Origin: Phycisphaerae bacterium
GTDB lineage: Bacteria; Planctomycetota; Phycisphaerae; SM23-33
Reading direction: 5' to 3'
Assembly: GCA_022866005.1 (NCBI GenBank)
Contig: JALHTV010000264.1
Span: 1 to 10,383, forward strand
Length of the DNA: 10,383 nucleotides
A program made the translations under genes and the position numbers. Positions 1 to 7,081 of the stretch are shown here, piece by piece; positions within the stretch are counted from its first letter, which is position 1, and the number at the start of each line of letters is the position of its first letter. Under the pieces are notes generated by a model. That model ran no database searches. It was not told the DNA's origin and saw only the letters and a program-made list of their open reading frames with translations.

Positions 1-723
1 ACCCTGGGCGGCCACATGGCGGACACGCTCCGCGCCCACCTTCACTCGGGCGATCGGCTGGAGATCGAGGTGATCCCGAACTGGGCCGACACGACCTTCA
101 TCCGCCCCTTGCCCAAGGCCGACAACCCCTTCGCCCGCGAGCATCACCTGGTGGACAAGTTTGTGGTGGCCTACAGTGGGGCGCTGGGGGCCACCCATGA
201 CACGGAGTCGATCCTCGCGGCGGCGGAGCAATTAGCGAGCCTGCCCGATGTCCATTTCCTGATCGTCGGCGGGGGCACGCGATGGCAGCAGACCGCCGAG
301 GCGGTGGCGGCCCGGCGGCTGGCGAACCTGACCCTGCTGCCGTTGCAGCCGTTCCGTGTGCTGCCCTATTCGCTGACCGCGGCGGACGCGTCGATCGTCT
401 GCCTAGACGTGGGCTATGAAGGCGTCTCCGTGCCGTCGAAGACCTACTATGCCCTGGCCGCCGGCACGGCCATCGTCGCCGTCAGCCCCGACGACACCGA
501 GCTGACGGACCTCGTGGCGGAATACCGCTGCGGCCTGGTGGTCCGTCCGCGGGACCCTGCGGCGCTGGCCGAGGCCATTCGCCGACTGCACGACGATCCA
601 GCCCTGCTGGCGGCCTGTCGCTCGGCTGCGGCGGCGGCGAGTCGGCACTTCGACAGGTCTGTGGCGACTGCCCGTTACCTGGCCTATCTTGAACGGTCCT
701 TTGACCCCGCGCGGCGGCCTTGA
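1..723 (+). CDS. GT4-type glycosyltransferase, C-terminal part (5' end outside window)
   Basis: The frame is open from the first base to a TGA at 721-723, giving 240 visible residues. The first ATG (16) is therefore probably internal and the N-terminal acceptor domain lies upstream of the window. What is seen is the donor-binding half of a GT-B fold: the linker VIPNWADT at visible residues 24-31, the YSGALG strand-turn near 58-63, VGGG near 89-92, and VPSK followed by an Ala-rich AAG stretch at 144-155, where GT4 enzymes hold the nucleotide-sugar phosphates. The IPNWAD...PFAREH pattern is typical of the WbuB/WcaI-like GT4 group, which contains colanic-acid and O-antigen glycosyltransferases. 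The gmd-fcl pair begins 71 bases downstream, as seen near wcaI in colanic acid clusters, so GDP-fucose or another deoxysugar donor is plausible. Donor and acceptor cannot be read from sequence. The GT4 family call is firm; the specificity is inference. Confidence 0.88.
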   Translation, partial: TLGGHMADTLRAHLHSGDRLEIEVIPNWADTTFIRPLPKADNPFAREHHLVDKFVVAYSGALGATHDTESILAAAEQLASLPDVHFLIVGGGTRWQQTAEAVAARRLANLTLLPLQPFRVLPYSLTAADASIVCLDVGYEGVSVPSKTYYALAAGTAIVAVSPDDTELTDLVAEYRCGLVVRPRDPAALAEAIRRLHDDPALLAACRSAAAAASRHFDRSVATARYLAYLERSFDPARRP

Positions 724-794
724 TTCTGGATATCGGCCGCGCCAATCGGTGATACAAACGTAATAATGGTACCCCTCGGCACAGGAGACACCCG
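724..794 (+). promoter_or_regulatory. gmd leader with AT-rich patch and ribosome binding site
   Basis: This spacer has an AT-rich island (GATACAAACGTAATAATG, 751-768) inside otherwise GC-rich DNA, and a good Shine-Dalgarno AGGAGA at 783-788, six bases before the gmd ATG. The island could hold a -10 element for the gmd-fcl pair, but no convincing -35 sits at 16-18 bases. The RBS is clear; the promoter is only a suggestion. Confidence 0.3.
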
Positions 795-1820
795 ATGGCC
801 AAAAAGGCCCTGATTACCGGCATCACCGGCCAAGACGGCAGCTACCTGGCGGAGCTGCTGCTGGAAAAAGGATACGACGTGCACGGTATCATCCGCCGCG
901 CCAGTACCTTCACCACGCAGCGGATCGAGCACCTCTACCACGACCCGCACGAGAAGGATACCCGCCTGCTGCTGCACTACGGCGACCTCACCGACGGGGC
1001 CGGTCTGCGCCAGGTGCTCACGGCCGTGCAGCCGGACGAGGTGTATAACCTGGCCGCACAGTCCCACGTCCGCGTGAGCTTCGACCAGCCCGTCTACACC
1101 GCTCAGACCGACGCGGTGGGCACGCTGCGGCTGCTGGAGGCCATCCGCGACACGGGCCTGAAGACCCGCTTCTACCAGGCCTCCAGCAGCGAGATGTACG
1201 GCAACGTGACCGAGATCCCCCAGTCGGAGAAGACGCCGTTCTATCCGCGCAGTCCCTACGGCTGCGCCAAGGTGTTCAGCTTTTGGCAGACGGTGAACTA
1301 CCGTGAGGCCTACGGGATGTTTGCCTGCAACGGCATCCTGTTCAACCACGAGAGCCCCCGCCGCGGCGAGACGTTCGTGACGCGCAAGATCACCCGGGGC
1401 GCCACGCGGATCAAGGAAGGGCTCCAGGAGAAGCTCTTCCTGGGCAACCTGGACGCGAAGCGCGACTGGGGCTTCGCCGGCGATTACGTCGAGGCCATGT
1501 GGCGGATGCTTCAGCAGGACAGCCCCGAAGACTATGTCATCGCCACGGGCGAGACCCACAGCGTGCGGGAATTCCTGGATGAGGTGTTCGCCTTGCTGGG
1601 GCTGGACTGGCACCAGCACGTCGAGATCGACCGGCGGTACCTCCGCCCCACGGAGGTGGACGTGCTGCAGGGCGACGCGACCAAGGCCCGCACGAAGCTC
1701 TCCTGGCGGCCGCGGGTGACCTTCAAGGCGTTGGCGAAGATGATGACCGACCACGATTGGGCGCTCGCCAAGGAAGAGCGAGTCCTGGTCGATCACCGCG
1801 CCAAGAACGCCCGCAGGTAG
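795..1820 (+). CDS. gmd: GDP-mannose 4,6-dehydratase
   Basis: This cytosolic short-chain dehydrogenase/reductase converts GDP-D-mannose to GDP-4-keto-6-deoxy-D-mannose, the first committed step to GDP-L-fucose, GDP-rhamnose or GDP-perosamine. The 341-residue protein matches the usual family length. Visible signatures are the nucleotide-binding TGITGQDGSYL at residues 8-18, NLAAQSHVRVSF at 85-96, the catalytic SSEMYG region (Ser131 and Glu133 at the Thr/Glu catalytic positions of the E. coli enzyme), the Tyr155-x3-Lys159 pair in SPYGCAK, and the family hallmark NHESPRRGETFVTRKITR at 184-201. The ATG has AGGAGA six bases upstream, and the nucleotide-binding strand begins right after it. It lies 28 bases ahead of fcl, so the two are almost certainly co-transcribed. 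One small oddity is YGCAK where many homologues have YAVAK; the two catalytic residues are kept. Confidence 0.97.
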   Translation: MAKKALITGITGQDGSYLAELLLEKGYDVHGIIRRASTFTTQRIEHLYHDPHEKDTRLLLHYGDLTDGAGLRQVLTAVQPDEVYNLAAQSHVRVSFDQPVYTAQTDAVGTLRLLEAIRDTGLKTRFYQASSSEMYGNVTEIPQSEKTPFYPRSPYGCAKVFSFWQTVNYREAYGMFACNGILFNHESPRRGETFVTRKITRGATRIKEGLQEKLFLGNLDAKRDWGFAGDYVEAMWRMLQQDSPEDYVIATGETHSVREFLDEVFALLGLDWHQHVEIDRRYLRPTEVDVLQGDATKARTKLSWRPRVTFKALAKMMTDHDWALAKEERVLVDHRAKNARR

Positions 1821-1848
1821 CCTTCCCCGCCGCGAGGTGCAACGCTCC

Positions 1849-2799
1849 ATGGACCTGACCCAACAGCGCATCGTGGTGACCGGCGGGGCCGGGTTCCTGG
1901 GCCGGTACGTCCAGGAGCAGCTCCGGGCCTGCGGCGTCCCGCCCGGCTGCCTCCTCGTGCCGCGGATCGAGGACTACGACCTGACCGACCCGCAGAACGT
2001 CGAGCGGATGTACGCCGACATGGCCCCCACGGTGGTCATCCACCTGGCCGCGGAGGTGGGAGGCATCGGGGCCAACCGCGCCAACCCGGGGCGCTACTTC
2101 TATGCCAACCTAGCCATGGGGATGCACCTGATCGAACATGCCCGCCGCGCGGGTGTGGCCAAGTTCGTCCAGATTGGCACGATCTGTGCGTACCCCAAGC
2201 TCACGCCCGTGCCGTTCAAGGAGCAGGATCTCTGGAACGGCTACCCGGAGGAGACCAACGCGCCCTACGGCATCGCCAAAAAGGCCCTACTGGTGATGCT
2301 CCAAGCCTACCGCCAGCAGTACGGGCTGAACGGGATCTATCTGCTGCCGGTGAACCTCTACGGGCCGGGCGACAACTTCGATCCCAGGAGCAGCCACGTG
2401 ATCCCCGCGCTGATCCGCAAGTTCGTCCAGGCCAAGCGCCGGGGCGACAAGCAGGTCGCGGCCTGGGGCACGGGCTCGGCCACCCGCGAATTCCTGTACG
2501 TCGACGACTGCGCGCGTGGTATAGTGCTGGCGACGCGCGAGTACGACGAGCCGGAACCGGTCAACCTGGGCGCGGGCTTTGAGATCACGATCCGGGAGCT
2601 GGCGGAGAAGATCCGCCGGTTGGTCGGGTTTGAGGGCGAGCTGGTCTGGGACACTTCCAAGCCCGACGGCCAGCCTCGACGTTGCCTGGACACCTCCCGG
2701 GCGGCGGCGCACTTCGGTTTTCGCGCCCAGGTGGGCTTTGACGAAGGCCTGAGACGGACCGTCGACTGGTATTGCCTCACCCATCCCGGAGAGGCGTGA
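1849..2799 (+). CDS. fcl: GDP-L-fucose synthase (GDP-4-keto-6-deoxymannose 3,5-epimerase-4-reductase)
   Basis: The enzyme takes the Gmd product to GDP-L-fucose using NADPH. I chose the ATG at 1849 (316 residues) because GAGGTG at 1834-1839 sits at Shine-Dalgarno distance; a GTG at 1837 would add four residues and lies inside that RBS. Motifs: TGGAGFLG at residues 11-18 (Rossmann dinucleotide binding), HLAAEVGGIGAN at 65-76, GTICAYPK at 110-117 carrying the conserved Cys113, the catalytic Tyr140-x3-Lys144 in NAPYGIAKK, and DPRSSHVIPA with His183, equivalent to the catalytic His of E. coli GMER. The Ser found before the catalytic Cys in E. coli (GSSC) is Thr here (GTIC), as I recall for a large group of bacterial Fcl proteins with the TPVPFKE..LWNGYPEETNAPYG signature. 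It follows gmd by 28 bases. Because both genes are adjacent, GDP-L-fucose is the likely product of this segment. Confidence 0.96.
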   Translation: MDLTQQRIVVTGGAGFLGRYVQEQLRACGVPPGCLLVPRIEDYDLTDPQNVERMYADMAPTVVIHLAAEVGGIGANRANPGRYFYANLAMGMHLIEHARRAGVAKFVQIGTICAYPKLTPVPFKEQDLWNGYPEETNAPYGIAKKALLVMLQAYRQQYGLNGIYLLPVNLYGPGDNFDPRSSHVIPALIRKFVQAKRRGDKQVAAWGTGSATREFLYVDDCARGIVLATREYDEPEPVNLGAGFEITIRELAEKIRRLVGFEGELVWDTSKPDGQPRRCLDTSRAAAHFGFRAQVGFDEGLRRTVDWYCLTHPGEA

Positions 2800-2879
2800 A
2801 AACGGTCACAATGCCGGCCCTTTGCGGTCCGGAGGATTCCCCGGAGGACATGGTGGTCCGTCACCATCAGGAGACCGAC
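2800..2879 (+). promoter_or_regulatory. Structured leader of the first methyltransferase gene
   Basis: This 80-base spacer carries two copies of CCGGAGGA (2829-2836 and 2841-2848), each resembling a ribosome binding site, then a perfect 6-base inverted repeat ATGGTG/CACCAT (2850-2855 with 2862-2867, 6-base loop). The hairpin ends one base before the AGGAG at 2869-2873 that serves the ATG at 2880. A hairpin so close to the RBS could influence translation, but short hairpins are common in GC-rich DNA. The positions are seen; the regulatory role is inference. Confidence 0.3.
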
Positions 2880-3674
2880 ATGGGCGGCCGCGGCCGGTCA
2901 CCCGGGCCTCGCCCCGCGGGGGATTTGACCACCGCCCAGTATTGGGGCGAAAGGCAGTCCGGGGCCGCTCTGACCCCCAAGAAGCTGGCGGAGCTGCACC
3001 GGATCTCGGAGTGGTTTGACGCGGTCAGGCCGTACCTGGCCGAGTATGAAGGGCAACGTCTTCTGGAACTTGGATGCTCTCCGGGATATGCATCTGCCGT
3101 GATCTGCACGCAGCTCCGTTTCCAGCCGAGTGGGGTTGATTTCAGTCCGGAGGCGGGACTGTACCCGGTGAACCTGGCCGCGGTGGGGGTGAAGAATGCC
3201 ACGCTGTATCCGTGCGACATCAGGGATTTCTCGCCGCCGACCTTGTATGATGTTGTCTGTAGCGTCGGGCTTGTCGAGCACTTCTCGGAGCCTAAGTCGA
3301 TGCTGTCTGAACACAGCCGATTGCTGCGTCAAGGTGGCCTCATGGTCGTGGTCGTGCCAAACTTCCGGAAGGTTCCATTTCTGTATCACTGGGTCTTCGA
3401 CCGGCGGGACCTTGTTCGGCACAATCTGGCGTGCATGGAGCCGCGCCTGTTTGAGGATTTCAGCAGGGAGCACGGCTTTCAGATCGTTCTGCTGCGGCAT
3501 GTGGGGCGGCTCCGGTTGTGGGGTTTGGACGCGTCTGGCTCGCGGTTTGGCTTCCTGCTCCGCCGTTGCCTTGCGAAGCTGGTCCGGGAGATAGGACGTT
3601 CCGTAGGATACGTCCTGCCGGCGAACCACCCTCTGTTCGCTCCCTTCCTCGCCTATGTGGGACGGAAACTCTGA
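2880..3674 (+). CDS. Class I SAM-dependent methyltransferase
   Basis: A 264-residue protein of the Methyltransf_11/23 type. It has SAM-binding motif I LELGCSPG at residues 62-69 and an acidic residue at the end of strand 2 (Asp87 in GVDFSPE). CDIRDF at 112-117 would contact the adenine, VGLVEHF lies at 129-135, and RLLRQGGL then VVVVPN at 147-161 forms the strand-5 region. The chosen ATG has AGGAG with a six-base spacer. Earlier in-frame starts exist (TTG 2772, ATG 2850), but the first overlaps fcl and the second has its GGAGG only two bases away. No transmembrane segment is apparent, so it is probably cytosolic. Inside a polysaccharide locus it most likely O-methylates a sugar or a lipid-linked intermediate, but substrate prediction within this superfamily is unreliable. 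Wobble bases are visibly less GC-rich than in gmd and fcl. Confidence 0.85.
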   Translation: MGGRGRSPGPRPAGDLTTAQYWGERQSGAALTPKKLAELHRISEWFDAVRPYLAEYEGQRLLELGCSPGYASAVICTQLRFQPSGVDFSPEAGLYPVNLAAVGVKNATLYPCDIRDFSPPTLYDVVCSVGLVEHFSEPKSMLSEHSRLLRQGGLMVVVVPNFRKVPFLYHWVFDRRDLVRHNLACMEPRLFEDFSREHGFQIVLLRHVGRLRLWGLDASGSRFGFLLRRCLAKLVREIGRSVGYVLPANHPLFAPFLAYVGRKL

Positions 3675-3829
3675 CGTGACGAGGACGCGAATGCCCCGTG
3701 GGTGTGGGAGCGGACCCGTCGAGGCAGGGCGACGTTGGGTCCAAGAGAGCCGATGGGTCCTGTCGATACTACGTGGCGCGCGTCTGTCGGCATGGAGTGC
3801 AGCCGCACGGTGAGCCCTTTCCGCATCAG

Positions 3830-5311
3830 ATGATGACTGACCAGAGTTCCAACCAGGACGGGCCTTCCCCGGGTCCAGGAGACGCAGGTCCTCCGTCGGC
3901 CCGGCCGCTACGGTGGGCTGAACCAAATCCCGGTCCGGGGAGGACCTGGGGTAGGATCTACCGTGCGTCGTCCTGGGTCTTGGCGGGGGTTGTCTTGCGG
4001 ACAGTCACCGGGTTCATCAGCGTTCCCTTGTGCTTGGGATACTTGGGGGCTAGCAGAATGGGGCTTTGGCGGGTCGCCCTGTCTACGCTCCTCCTGATGA
4101 CCTTCCTGCGCGGCGGGATCGTTCCTTACCTCAAGACCAGCATGACGGAGGCGTTCGCGGACAGAGACTGGAAGCGGTTCCGCGAGCGCAGTTCCACTTC
4201 CGCCTTTCTGGGCCTGTGCCTCATGGTTCTAGGGCTTCTGGGAGCGTTGGCATCACCCTTAGTGAACTGGGCGGCGGCATTCAACGTCAAGGATGCAGTG
4301 GCCGTGCGCGAAGCGGCGCCGCTGATGATGGTTCTGGTCTTTCTGACGCTGGCGCATTTCGCCGGCATGTTCATCGAGATCATCTATGACGCCCGCATGG
4401 AGGTTTCCCGGCCGCGCGTGTACGAGTTGGTCGGCACCGTGGCCGGCTTTGGGCTACTGCTGCTGGGCATTCGCCTCAAAGTGAGTCTGCCCTGGTTGGC
4501 GCTTCTAAGCAACGGGCCCGTCTTCCTCAGCCGGGTGCCCCTGGTGCTGGAACTCCTGGTGCGTCATCGTCGACTGCTTGCGGTCCAGTGGAACGTCGTT
4601 CCTTCGCTGCTGCGGGAGATGATCCGGCCGTCGGTCGTTTGTCTGGGGATTTCTTTCGCGTGTCTGGCGACGATGATGTTGCCGAACCTGTTGATCGCCC
4701 ACCTGTTGAGCCTGAGGAACGTGACCGTCTACAGCGTTTGCTACCAACTGGCGACGTATCCCTTGCTGCCGCTGGGTGCACTGATGCCGGTTTTTTGGCC
4801 GGCGTTCACAGTGGCCTGGCGACGTGGGGCGCGGTTGTTCCTTCTCCGGAGACTCGTGCCGGCCGTAGCCGGCACCGGGGTGATACTCCTGGCCTTCTGG
4901 GTGTTCATGGTTGCGTTGGGGCAGTGGTTCGTTCGGTGGTGGACCGGTGGGCAGATCAATCCTTCCCAGGTGCTGTTGGCGCTTCTAGCGGGGGGGGTCG
5001 TCCTGGAAGGGTGCAGTTACTGGTTCACCACCTTTCTCTGGAGCATCAATGACTTGCGCATGCTCCTGCTGAGTTGCGGGTTGCAGTGCTTGCTGACGGC
5101 GGGCTTGGCCTGGCCGTTCATCAGGGCATGGCAGCTTCCGGGCGTGGCTGCCGCTGTGATGGTGGGCAGCGGAGTGGGCCTGCTCCTGCCGGCCGGCTGG
5201 CGGTCGCTCCGCAGACTCTCCTCGTTGCCTGAGCCAGCCGAGGCCGGGCTTGCCCCGGTGGCCGACGTGGAAGACGAGCTGGACACCTTCCGGTTTGAGG
5301 GGACGGAGTAA
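3830..5311 (+). CDS. Wzx-like polysaccharide flippase (MOP superfamily membrane protein)
   Basis: A roughly 493-residue membrane protein with about 12 hydrophobic stretches, the layout of Wzx-type lipid-linked oligosaccharide flippases. It begins with a Pro/Gly-rich hydrophilic tail of about 40 residues and then enters the first helix near SSWVLAGVVLRTVTGF, followed by LGYLGASRMGLWR, the family's first-loop pattern (Gly-x-x-x-Gly...Trp/Tyr). Later segments such as YSVCYQLATYPLLPLGA fit the C-terminal half. It ends in an acidic soluble tail rich in Glu and Asp. The start is uncertain: I prefer the paired ATGs at 3830/3833 because the family length fits, but neither has a good RBS; the frame stays open back to a GTG at 3698. 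It probably moves an undecaprenyl-linked repeat unit to the periplasmic face of the inner membrane. A second flippase lies at 7082-8407. Family confidence is good, substrate unknown. Confidence 0.85.
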   Translation: MMTDQSSNQDGPSPGPGDAGPPSARPLRWAEPNPGPGRTWGRIYRASSWVLAGVVLRTVTGFISVPLCLGYLGASRMGLWRVALSTLLLMTFLRGGIVPYLKTSMTEAFADRDWKRFRERSSTSAFLGLCLMVLGLLGALASPLVNWAAAFNVKDAVAVREAAPLMMVLVFLTLAHFAGMFIEIIYDARMEVSRPRVYELVGTVAGFGLLLLGIRLKVSLPWLALLSNGPVFLSRVPLVLELLVRHRRLLAVQWNVVPSLLREMIRPSVVCLGISFACLATMMLPNLLIAHLLSLRNVTVYSVCYQLATYPLLPLGALMPVFWPAFTVAWRRGARLFLLRRLVPAVAGTGVILLAFWVFMVALGQWFVRWWTGGQINPSQVLLALLAGGVVLEGCSYWFTTFLWSINDLRMLLLSCGLQCLLTAGLAWPFIRAWQLPGVAAAVMVGSGVGLLLPAGWRSLRRLSSLPEPAEAGLAPVADVEDELDTFRFEGTE

Positions 5312-5627
5312 CCGCTCGACGTGAGCAGACGCATGATCAGGACGACGTTCTTGTTTCTCCCTTGGCGCGACGGCGTGGGAGGGGTGGCCGGGGCGCGCCC
5401 TTGCGCCGGCGCGGCGAAGTCGCCGCGGCCCTGTCCTTCGCACTGCCGGATGTCTTGCGGACCCAAGTGGGGCCACCGCGCCTAATGACTCGGCAAACGC
5501 ACAGCTTGGTCGAGCCGCGGCGTGCGGACCCGTACGCACGGCGGCGTGACGGGGAAAGCTCGCGAGGGCATGGCTATGTCAATTGCGCCCGGCTGATTCT
5601 TCGATGGCCGCCGGACGAAAGGACGTT
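5312..5627. other. 316-base gap without a convincing gene
   Basis: No recognisable coding region was found. Two short frames (5321-5485 and 5362-5631, + strand) give Arg/Pro/Cys-rich translations with no family resemblance. A GC-rich imperfect hairpin sits at 5515-5544: CCGC plus CGTGCG pairs with CGCACG plus GCGG across an 8-base loop, with a two-base bulge. The 3' end carries AAAGGA (5618-5623), the likely ribosome binding site of the downstream gene. The gap is long enough to hold a separate promoter for the pyruvyl transferase gene, but I see no consensus -35/-10 pair. Confidence 0.5.
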
Positions 5628-6938
5628 ATGACGATGGGTGACGTTATCCGCATTTTCATTGCCGAATGGGTGCCGTTGGCGAACAAGGGGGAAGAGGCGA
5701 TCGCTCGCGGTTTGGAGGACATGCTGGGGGGCCGCCGCCCGGTGGAACTGGGGGTGATGGACCTGACCGAGCAGGTTGCCAAGCGTGACAATATCACGGT
5801 CTTTCCTTTGAAGTGGCTCTATCGCCGGAGTGGCGGCGATGAGGTCCGCAGTCAGCACATGGTCCGGCTGCTGTTTCTCAGTGAGGTTTTGGCCTATCGG
5901 CTGGGGATGCACGGGCGGCAGGCGAACCTTACGGCCCAGAGGCGGGAGCACGCCCCGATGCACGATTTCTTCCGCCAGTCGGACCTCGTGCTGGTGGGGC
6001 ATGACGGCCTGTTCGGCCCGGAGAGCTGCGGGGTGATCTTTGCTGCCCATCGCCAGGGCAAGCGGGTGGGCATCCTCGGGGCGGGCATCCCAAGTCCGCG
6101 CAGGCTCATTCGTTTCTACGGCCCGCTGTATCGCAAGGCGGTAGAGCAGGCAGACTTCTGCTATCTTCGCGAACGCGGCAGCTACGAGTTGATGAAGGAG
6201 GCCTGCCGCGCCGACGAGAAGGTGCGGCTGGCGCCGGACCCGGCCTTTGCCATGAACCCCGATCCGCCGGAGCAAGCGGCAGCCCTTCTGGAGAAATACC
6301 CCTGGTATCGCCGAGCCCGCGCTGACGGCCGTCCTGTGGTGTGCGTCACCGTCTGCCAGAAATCGGTGGTGTATGACGAATCTTTCGTGGGGCTCCGCGG
6401 CGAGGCGAAGGCGCGGGCCCACAGCCGGTTCGTGGCGGGGCTGCTGAGTGGACTTGTTCAGCAGCGCAACGCGCAGATTGCCTTCCTGCCCCACAGCGTT
6501 GAGAAGGGCGTGGGCAACGATGTGGCCGTCGCCCAGCAGGTGCGGTCGGTCATGGGGGGCGATGCGAGCGGAGCCGAAATCATCCACGAGGACCTCACCG
6601 CCCGGCAGCTCAAGGCCATCATCCGCGAGGCCGACTTCCTGGTGGGCGAGCGCACGCACTCCGTGATCGGTAGCGTGGACGTGGCCACGCCATTCGTAGC
6701 CCTGACCAACACCAAGGACCGGCGCATGCACGGCATTATCGGCGAGATGAGCGGCTGCGCGGACCGGATCATCGACATGGACACCCCCGACCCCCGGGAG
6801 AGCCTGCAACGGGTGCTGAGCGTCTTCGACCATCGCTCGGAGGTCAAGGCCTTCCTCAAGGGCAAGGCGGCGCAGCTCCGCTCGGAGCTGGCGGAGGTAG
6901 CCAGGAACGTGTGGGGGCAAGCAGGGCGGCGGCAGTAG
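5628..6938 (+). CDS. Polysaccharide pyruvyl transferase family protein
   Basis: A 436-residue protein resembling the PS_pyruv_trans family (PF04230), which includes enzymes that add ketal-linked pyruvate from phosphoenolpyruvate to sugars of exopolysaccharides and cell-wall polymers. Visible landmarks are NKGEEAI at residues 19-25 (the N-terminal 'N.G..A' turn), SDLVLVGHDGLFGPESCG around 118-135 where many members have a Gly-rich GGG loop, YLRERGSYELM near 179-189, APDPAF at 202-207, FLPHS at 286-290, and GERTHSVIGSVDVATPFVAL near 340-359, in place of the family's R.H..I.A...G.P segment. Two ATGs (5628, 5634) follow AAAGGA at 5618-5623 with spacings of 4 and 10 bases, so the start may be off by two codons. 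No membrane segment is seen; a cytosolic role on lipid-linked intermediates is likely. Pyruvylation itself is inferred from the family, and members with other transferred groups cannot be excluded. Confidence 0.85.
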   Translation: MTMGDVIRIFIAEWVPLANKGEEAIARGLEDMLGGRRPVELGVMDLTEQVAKRDNITVFPLKWLYRRSGGDEVRSQHMVRLLFLSEVLAYRLGMHGRQANLTAQRREHAPMHDFFRQSDLVLVGHDGLFGPESCGVIFAAHRQGKRVGILGAGIPSPRRLIRFYGPLYRKAVEQADFCYLRERGSYELMKEACRADEKVRLAPDPAFAMNPDPPEQAAALLEKYPWYRRARADGRPVVCVTVCQKSVVYDESFVGLRGEAKARAHSRFVAGLLSGLVQQRNAQIAFLPHSVEKGVGNDVAVAQQVRSVMGGDASGAEIIHEDLTARQLKAIIREADFLVGERTHSVIGSVDVATPFVALTNTKDRRMHGIIGEMSGCADRIIDMDTPDPRESLQRVLSVFDHRSEVKAFLKGKAAQLRSELAEVARNVWGQAGRRQ

Positions 6939-6993
6939 GAGGCCTACAAGGTGTTGCCCGGCCGGGCTTGTGCACCTCTGCGGGGCTGCGTTA

Positions 6994-7021
6994 CCGCCGC
7001 CACGGAGGGGCCTTGCGGCGG
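6994..7021. terminator. Possible hairpin terminator between convergent genes
   Basis: A perfect 7-base inverted repeat CCGCCGC/GCGGCGG (6994-7000 with 7015-7021, 14-base loop) lies in the 143-base spacer where the pyruvyl transferase and the second flippase genes converge. A shorter stem, GCCC/GGGC, occurs at 6956-6967. Neither is followed by a T-run on either strand, so a classical intrinsic terminator is not shown. The position favours some termination role. Confidence 0.25.
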
Positions 7022-7081
7022 AGGCCCGATGAGCGGCAGGGTATCCTCGCGCCGCAGGGCGCCGGAGTCGGGAACTGCTCG

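Noticed and set aside
684..1871. Long - strand open frame (395 codons) across gmd
   Set aside because: It mirrors the third codon positions of gmd, whose motifs are unmistakable; the translation is rich in Gly, Arg, Val and His with no family signature.
3691..3813. 40-codon + strand frame with a weak GAGG before it, ahead of the flippase
   Set aside because: Considered as a leader peptide, but the Arg/Trp/Gly-rich product has no recognisable feature and GC-rich DNA gives many such frames.
2898..3926. 342-codon - strand open frame across the first methyltransferase
   Set aside because: It overlaps the methyltransferase with intact SAM motifs and crosses into the flippase gene; low-complexity translation.
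5321..5485. 54-codon frame starting GTG after the flippase, with a short hydrophobic FLFLPW stretch
   Set aside because: No adequate RBS, Cys/Pro/Arg-rich remainder and no family resemblance; it could be the wreck of a gene start but nothing supports that.
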